From: Bagarius yarrelli
Lineage: Eukaryota; Chordata; Actinopteri; Siluriformes; Sisoridae
NCBI GenBank assembly: GCA_005784505.1
Contig: VCAZ01000012.1
Span: forward strand, 3,849,011-3,913,010
DNA: 64,000 nucleotides
Direction of reading: 5' to 3'
Made by a program: the position numbers and the translations under genes. Shown in pieces: positions 59,327-64,000 of the stretch (the stretch's first letter is position 1; each line of letters opens with the position of its first letter). The notes beneath the pieces were generated by a model, which made no database searches, was not told the DNA's origin, and saw only the letters and a list, made by a program, of their open reading frames with translations.

Positions 59327-59470
59327 ACTTTTGTGTATATAAAATTTAAAAATGGCCATCTTCAAGCATGACTGTTTGGATTTAGTAACACTTGTGAATA
59401 TATTCTTATTTCTAACCTTTACTAATGTTAATTGCAGTATGTATATTATAGTTTTAACATTTACTAACAC
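59327..59470. repeat. duplicated intronic segment, copy 1
   Basis: It shares about 150 bases with 62,155-62,312 in the same orientation, including an identical 40-base block that begins 'gtgtatataaaatttaaaaa'. The two differ mostly by small insertions and deletions. No ORF or known family was recognised. Confidence 0.9.
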
Positions 59471-60349
59471 GTTAATACAATTCATTACCTTTATCGTTAC
59501 CCTTAGAAATGTATGTACATGAATGGTACAACATCACTGCTTAAATATTCATAGTAACTTTTTTTGATTTTAATATTTATTAATTAAGCAAGTATTTATA
59601 TGATTATTTTATTAGCACGAATAATTTATTTTATAGTAGGGTACTTTTTATATTGTTGTAATAAAGTTTAGAGATATTTCTTGGTCCAACCTAGCTAGCA
59701 TATTAATAAAATCCACTATTGGTCCACCTCTGCCACATACTGTTTATTAATACATATACTAATATGGAGTGTACCGTTGCAAAAAAAATACGTACTACTT
59801 GTTTATTAAAGTTTTCTAGCACCGCCATTCTGCAAATATTTGCAGACAGTAACGACTGGTTTCTTATAAATTGTACTTTTAAGAATGATATCCTTGGAAT
59901 GCATGATTTAACATCAGTGACTATTTGTGAGAGACAGGATAAGGTCAGGGAAATTCTTCTCATAAAAGTTTGTGTCATACCACAAAGTTGAGTGATGAGC
60001 AGACACTATGGGGCAAAACATCTAAAGACATTTCACTCACTTATGATGAATTACTCAGGGCCTGCTGTTCATGTTGCTCTTATTAGCATCTCTTTCCTCA
60101 TATTATGTTGGCTGGTGGTCCAATGCTGGGACATGACATTGTCTTCCTCTGATTTTCTTTGTAATGGGAAAAAAGATGTTTCTGGTAACAGCAACAAATT
60201 TACAGGCTTCATTGTGTGACTTGAAGTATCCTAACTATGAAAAGAATATGGTAAACCAACATCAAGTCATTTTTCTACCACACTGGAACAATGGCGCAGA
60301 AGTAAATGCTGCTATGTCAAAGATTCCTGGTTTAACTTGAGCTTGGCTT

Positions 60350-60545
60350 TGTGGAGAGTTTTACATGAGGTCCCTATGTTGGTGTGGGTTTCCTGTGGGC
60401 TCTCTGGTTTCCTCTCGCTTCCTTAAAACATGAAAATGCTATGCTAACCCACCTAAGGGGGTAAATAAGTGTGGTGTGTGTGCAAGCCTCACAAACCCTC
60501 GCCAGAATAAAATAATTATAAAAATAGATAAATAGACATAAAAGT
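60350..60545 (+). repeat. SINE fragment (26.7-kb family), diverged
   Basis: 'gtggagagttttacatgaggtc', 'ttggtgtgggtttcc', 'gggctctctggtttcctctcgc' and 'aaaacatgaaaatgctatg' follow the middle of the element at 26,660-27,008, with a large loss before an 'ataaataga' tail. Confidence 0.7.
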
Positions 60546-61689
60546 GTCATTCCTTTTATCCTTGCATCCAGAAACCACTCCACGCACTATCCTGTTACTA
60601 TACACAGATTCTCATAAAGGTACAGTCCAAAGCAAAGTACGGGTTTATTCTCGACAACAGGTCTAAAGGCCTTGCACTGCTGATGCTGTTTGTGTTTTTG
60701 TGTGTGGTCCTGTTCATCTGATTGTATAGTAAATGTCATAACATTAAACAAGCATAATATTAAAACCACTTGCCTCCTATTGTCTAGTCCACTTTGTGCT
60801 GCCAAAAGAGCTCTGAGCTGTCAAGACACATTAATGGATATTTTTAAAAAGAATCCGCCTGGGACAGGTTTAAAATTTTTGTCCCGTATTAAGTTGAAAG
60901 ACCATATGTAATTGTTTTTATTCTTTTTGCTATTGTTTTTATTTTACTATAGGATGTTTTTGTATATTTGTATTCCTTATTTATTTTATTAAAATGTCAA
61001 TTTATACAAATGAATTGTAAAACAGGCAATTTTCTTGCAACGAATATAGCCATTGCTGCTGAGGCAAAATGGACTCCAAAAGACCTCTGAGCACTCTGAC
61101 TATTAAAATCATATAAAAAAAATTAATAAATAGAAGCGGTTACTAGTCTTGTTCTGTCAGACGTTTGGACCTCACAGTATTTAGGCTGAATTTGCATTTA
61201 AATTTCCACATAATTCTTATAGGGTGCATTATAAATATATGCAGCATTTATATATTTAGTATTTAACTCGGACCTAATTTGAAAAAGATGGCACTCTTTT
61301 GCATAGGCTTCATTCTAGACCTTTTACAGATGGATTATATATTTTTTGTAGTTAACAGAAAACAACATTACATCCTAATGCTGGACGTTACTGGATAAAT
61401 GGTTCAGAAATAGATTTTGTTTTCATTGGCCGAGGTAGTATTTGTAAAGCAAATATACCTTTTGGGGGGCAAAGTTTACCAATCAAAGGCTGTCATGATG
61501 CCTGCTGTACAAATAGAATTGTAGGTGATCTGGCTTTCTGATGTTTACACGTTTCTGTGCTACTAAAGCCCCCGATCAGTAGAAACAAACTAACGCAATA
61601 GGGTACTGCTTATGTGATGTGTGATGATGTCTGTGATCTAGAAGTTTACAGGATAACTCAGACTTTGGATACAGAAAGACACAGGAAGT

Positions 61690-61880
61690 ACATTTACATT
61701 TGGTAGATGCTCTTTTCCAGAGCGACCTACGATTATCTCATATTTTATCCAACTGAACCCTTGATGGTTAAGCACCTTGCTCAGGGGCCCAACAGTGACA
61801 TCTTGGTGGTGCTGGGAATTGAACCAGTAATCTTCTGTTCGGCAGCGAAACAGCTTTATTAATGAGTTACCACTTCCCCG
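61690..61880 (-). repeat. tRNA-type SINE, minus strand, nearly complete
   Basis: Starts 'acatttacatttggtagatgctcttttccagagcgac', then 'ccttgctcaggggcccaacagtg', 'ttggtggtgctgggaattgaacc' and 'taatgagttaccac'. All parts of the family are present in reverse order. Confidence 0.9.
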
Positions 61881-62154
61881 TAAAAGTGTTTTCAAACTTA
61901 TTATACGTGCTTAAGTTTACACTCTGTATCCCACTAACATACTCATTGCCCTTAAAAAGCTCACAGAATTTATAACCTTATTTTACTGTTTATTATCTAC
62001 AGTAATACTACACTGAATTAACTTCATGCCGGATTCATATACACATAAATAAATTACAGTACTTTATAAACAGTAAAACTTTAAAATGAGTTTAGAAACA
62101 ATGTTCTCAGAGAAAACCATAATACTTTGATACTTTAATACATGATACATTTAT

Positions 62155-62312
62155 ACTTCTGTGTATATAAAATTTAAAAATGGCCATCTTCAAGCATGAC
62201 TGTTTGGATTTGGAAAGTAGTAACACTTGTGAATATATATCGTATTTCTAACCTTACTAATGTTATTGCCAGTATATTATATTATAGTTGGTTAATTTTA
62301 ACATTACTACAC
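62155..62312. repeat. duplicated intronic segment, copy 2
   Basis: Partner of 59,327-59,470. It has insertions such as 'ggaaag' after 'ttggattt' and 'tatat' after 'gtgaatata' relative to copy 1. Confidence 0.9.
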
Positions 62313-62832
62313 TTAATGCAAAAACTGTAAAGTGTATGCAGTTTGGCTATGTTACTGTGTCTAATCACAGCTAGACTTTTTAAGCATACCGACTGAAGAC
62401 CTAGGAATTCTATTGGCCAGAGGACATCGACTGAATTTAAAGCGACATCAAGTTTTGCATTATGATGTCCCCACAAAAACAGGCTGATGTACAACCATAG
62501 ATTGTTCACTTTAGAATTGACAAGCCCATATCTACACTTCATATTTTAGGTAAAACCAGCTTTTACATGAGTGCAACCATAAATATGTATCATTAAATTA
62601 TGTAGTCTAGAAAAAAGTGCACTGGCCTTGCAATATTTCGTTTTTGACCCAGGCAATCTTTTAATCTTAAAGAATTAAAAACTAGTAAGGAAGTGAATTC
62701 TGTGTAAAATACACAAATGAAATACACCTGAAACCCCAAATACAGTAGAACAAAGATGCAATACAGGATTGAATTGCTCTCTTTTTCTTGGAGTGTAAAA
62801 TCACACCACGCTGAATACCTAATTAAAAAAAA

Positions 62833-63108
62833 CTCGACCCCAGTCAGCTAAGCTACTATAGGCCAATATCTAACCTCTGCTTTATACCCCAGATCGTAGA
62901 AAGATTTGTAGCTCCGATCTAGAGTGCCTTAAAAAGAATTCATACTTCTTGAATTTTTGTTACATTTTGCACTTCAAGCACAAACTTAAATGTATTTTAT
63001 TGAGATTTTATGTATAGATCACACAAAGTCGCACATATTGTAAAGTGAAATAAAAATGAATAGGGTTTTTAAAATTTTAAGCAATAAAGATCTGAACGTT
63101 GGCATGCA
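62833..63108 (+). repeat. LINE scrap followed by a Tc1-like terminal repeat
   Basis: 62,833-62,920 translates to DPSQLSYYRPISNLCF, the fingers block of an L2-like reverse transcriptase. From 62,923, 'gagtgccttaaaaagaattc' to 'gcatgcatttgtg' resembles the long terminal region of a fish Tc1-like element. Both are fragments. Confidence 0.65.
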
Positions 63109-63445
63109 TTTGTGTTTGCTGACTGCTGCTGAGGGTGAACAGGCAGTGACTCTGAGCTGCAGCGGGCAGTTTTGTCCTCGGTTTTATCATTGGACGCTTG
63201 TTGACTTTGGCCGGAGAAACTTATAGCGACACTGTGAAGAGCTTAAACTTTGCTAAGGGATCCGTTGCTTATTGGGAATAACCAAATATAATATAAGCCA
63301 AATTTTTTTTTGGAATTTTAATTTTATTTCTTTTTTTTTATAAGAAACCTGCACATGCTTGGGGCATTTCTATTTTTATTATTGTTAAAATCACTGTACA
63401 AATCAAATGAATCTTGGCCTTACTTGCTCTGCCTTCCTCCTATAG

Positions 63446-63628
63446 AGCACTTCGAGCGGCGGAAAGAGAACTCCCGTGAGCCGCAGCTCGCGCAGACGCG
63501 TAAGGAGACCGAAGGTTCTATGACGGCGCGCCAGCTACCCCTTCCTCACCGCATCAGCTCCCATCTGGACAAGGCTTCCAGCATAGGCGGCTATTAGCTT
63601 CCTCCGCACATGCAAGCTTCTCACTCAG
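63446..63628 (+). CDS. epas1: epas1 exon 2: bHLH domain, with many 1-bp deletions
   Basis: Acceptor cctcctatag| and donor ACTCAG|GTGCTT flank the bHLH exon of HIF-2 alpha. Blocks ERRKENSR, QLPLPHRISSHLDKAS and, in another frame, AISFLRTCKLLTQ are clear, with KETE (HIF-2 type) between. About eight to ten single bases are missing relative to the family (for example around 63,448, 63,453, 63,481, 63,489, 63,499, 63,519, 63,528, 63,530 and after 63,576). As written it shifts frame and stops at TAG 63,595. The exon is 183 bp against 191 in human as I recall. Assembly error or decay; the identity is secure. Confidence 0.85.
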
Positions 63629-63804
63629 GTGCTTTATACATTCCATGAATTTACAAATTTAGGACTTACAGGCACAGCAATATACTTTATAGGGTCATAT
63701 GAAGACATATAACATATTTCATATACCTGTTATTAAGACGCAGAGATCAATAGTCTTGAAAGTTTAGCACTATTTTTATGCATAATGCATGGATAGGCAT
63801 TGTA

Positions 63805-64000
63805 GTATGCCCAAGGGGCAGTGGTAGGCACTGATGTTGATGGTAGACCCGAAGACCTGGTTCAAACCACACTACACCATCTGCCACTGTTGGTCCTTGA
63901 GCAAGACCTTTAACCCTTCCGCTTCAGAGCGTGTACCATAGCTGACCCTATGCTCTGACCTCAACTTTCTAGCTGAATTGTGAAGAAATTTTTTTTACTG
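63805..64000 (+). repeat. tRNA-type SINE, longer subfamily
   Basis: 'gcagtggtaggcactgatgttgatgg', 'ggttcaaaccacactacacc', 'ctgccactgttggtccttgagcaagacc' and 'taccatagctgaccctatgctctgacc' match the copy at 42,170-42,405. It runs to or past the window end. Confidence 0.8.

Larger units (their letters stand above)
50554..63445 (+). other. epas1: epas1 intron 1, 12.9 kb
   Basis: It contains three minus-strand SINEs in the first kilobase, SINE tails, a composite repeat with a nested Tc1-like element (55,480-58,010), a 150-bp duplicated segment (59,327-59,470 and 62,155-62,312), a minus-strand SINE (61,690-61,880) and LINE/Tc1 scraps at 62,833-63,108. A GC-richer block at 52,730-52,930 has an 82-codon open frame but no recognisable motif. 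Stretches 52,970-55,470, 58,010-59,320 and 60,550-61,680 show nothing nameable. Confidence 0.65.

Overview
This window is nuclear DNA of a ray-finned fish, almost certainly an ostariophysan teleost (catfish- or characin-like by its repeat content; the species cannot be named from sequence). It is AT-rich and intron-rich. It is dense in tRNA-type SINEs, Tc1-like DNA transposons, and LINE, gypsy, DIRS, hAT and Harbinger relics. Nothing bacterial or viral is visible.

Two neighbouring protein-coding genes lie on the plus strand. The first is prkce (protein kinase C epsilon), of which 13 exons are present from about 10,331 to 41,763. They run from the pseudosubstrate and C1A domain, through C1B, the V3 hinge and the kinase domain, to the C-terminal tail and stop codon. 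The C2-domain exons must lie upstream, outside the window. The second is epas1 (HIF-2 alpha), with its 5' UTR and start codon around 50,270-50,553 and the bHLH exon at 63,446-63,628; the rest lies downstream. PRKCE next to EPAS1 in the same orientation is the vertebrate arrangement known from human 2p21, so the synteny supports both calls.

Region by region: 1-10,330 is upstream prkce intron with a 13-bp tandem repeat, a DIRS-like relic, a Harbinger relic and Tc1 fragments. 10,331-17,248 holds eight prkce exons. 17,249-26,325 and 26,481-37,097 are large repeat-filled introns either side of one kinase exon. 37,098-41,763 holds the last four exons. 41,764 to about 43,750 is the likely 3' UTR. 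Between there and about 50,000 are SINEs, a Tc1-like relic and an intact-ended hAT element. 50,000-50,553 is the epas1 promoter, 5' UTR with an iron-responsive-element-like hairpin, and exon 1. The remainder is epas1 intron 1 and exon 2.

The most interesting points are as follows. (1) Six single-base deletions in two adjacent prkce kinase exons remove the DFG-to-APE activation segment, yet together keep the reading frame open. (2) A similar deletion cluster hits the epas1 bHLH exon, which makes local assembly error the leading explanation, with gene decay second. (3) An epas1 5' UTR hairpin matches the HIF-2 alpha IRE but has a non-canonical loop. (4) A probable GC-AG intron lies in prkce. 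(5) There is a near-identical 150-bp duplication inside epas1 intron 1. (6) There are nested and complementary transposon relics. I did not find evidence of a wholly new biological system.
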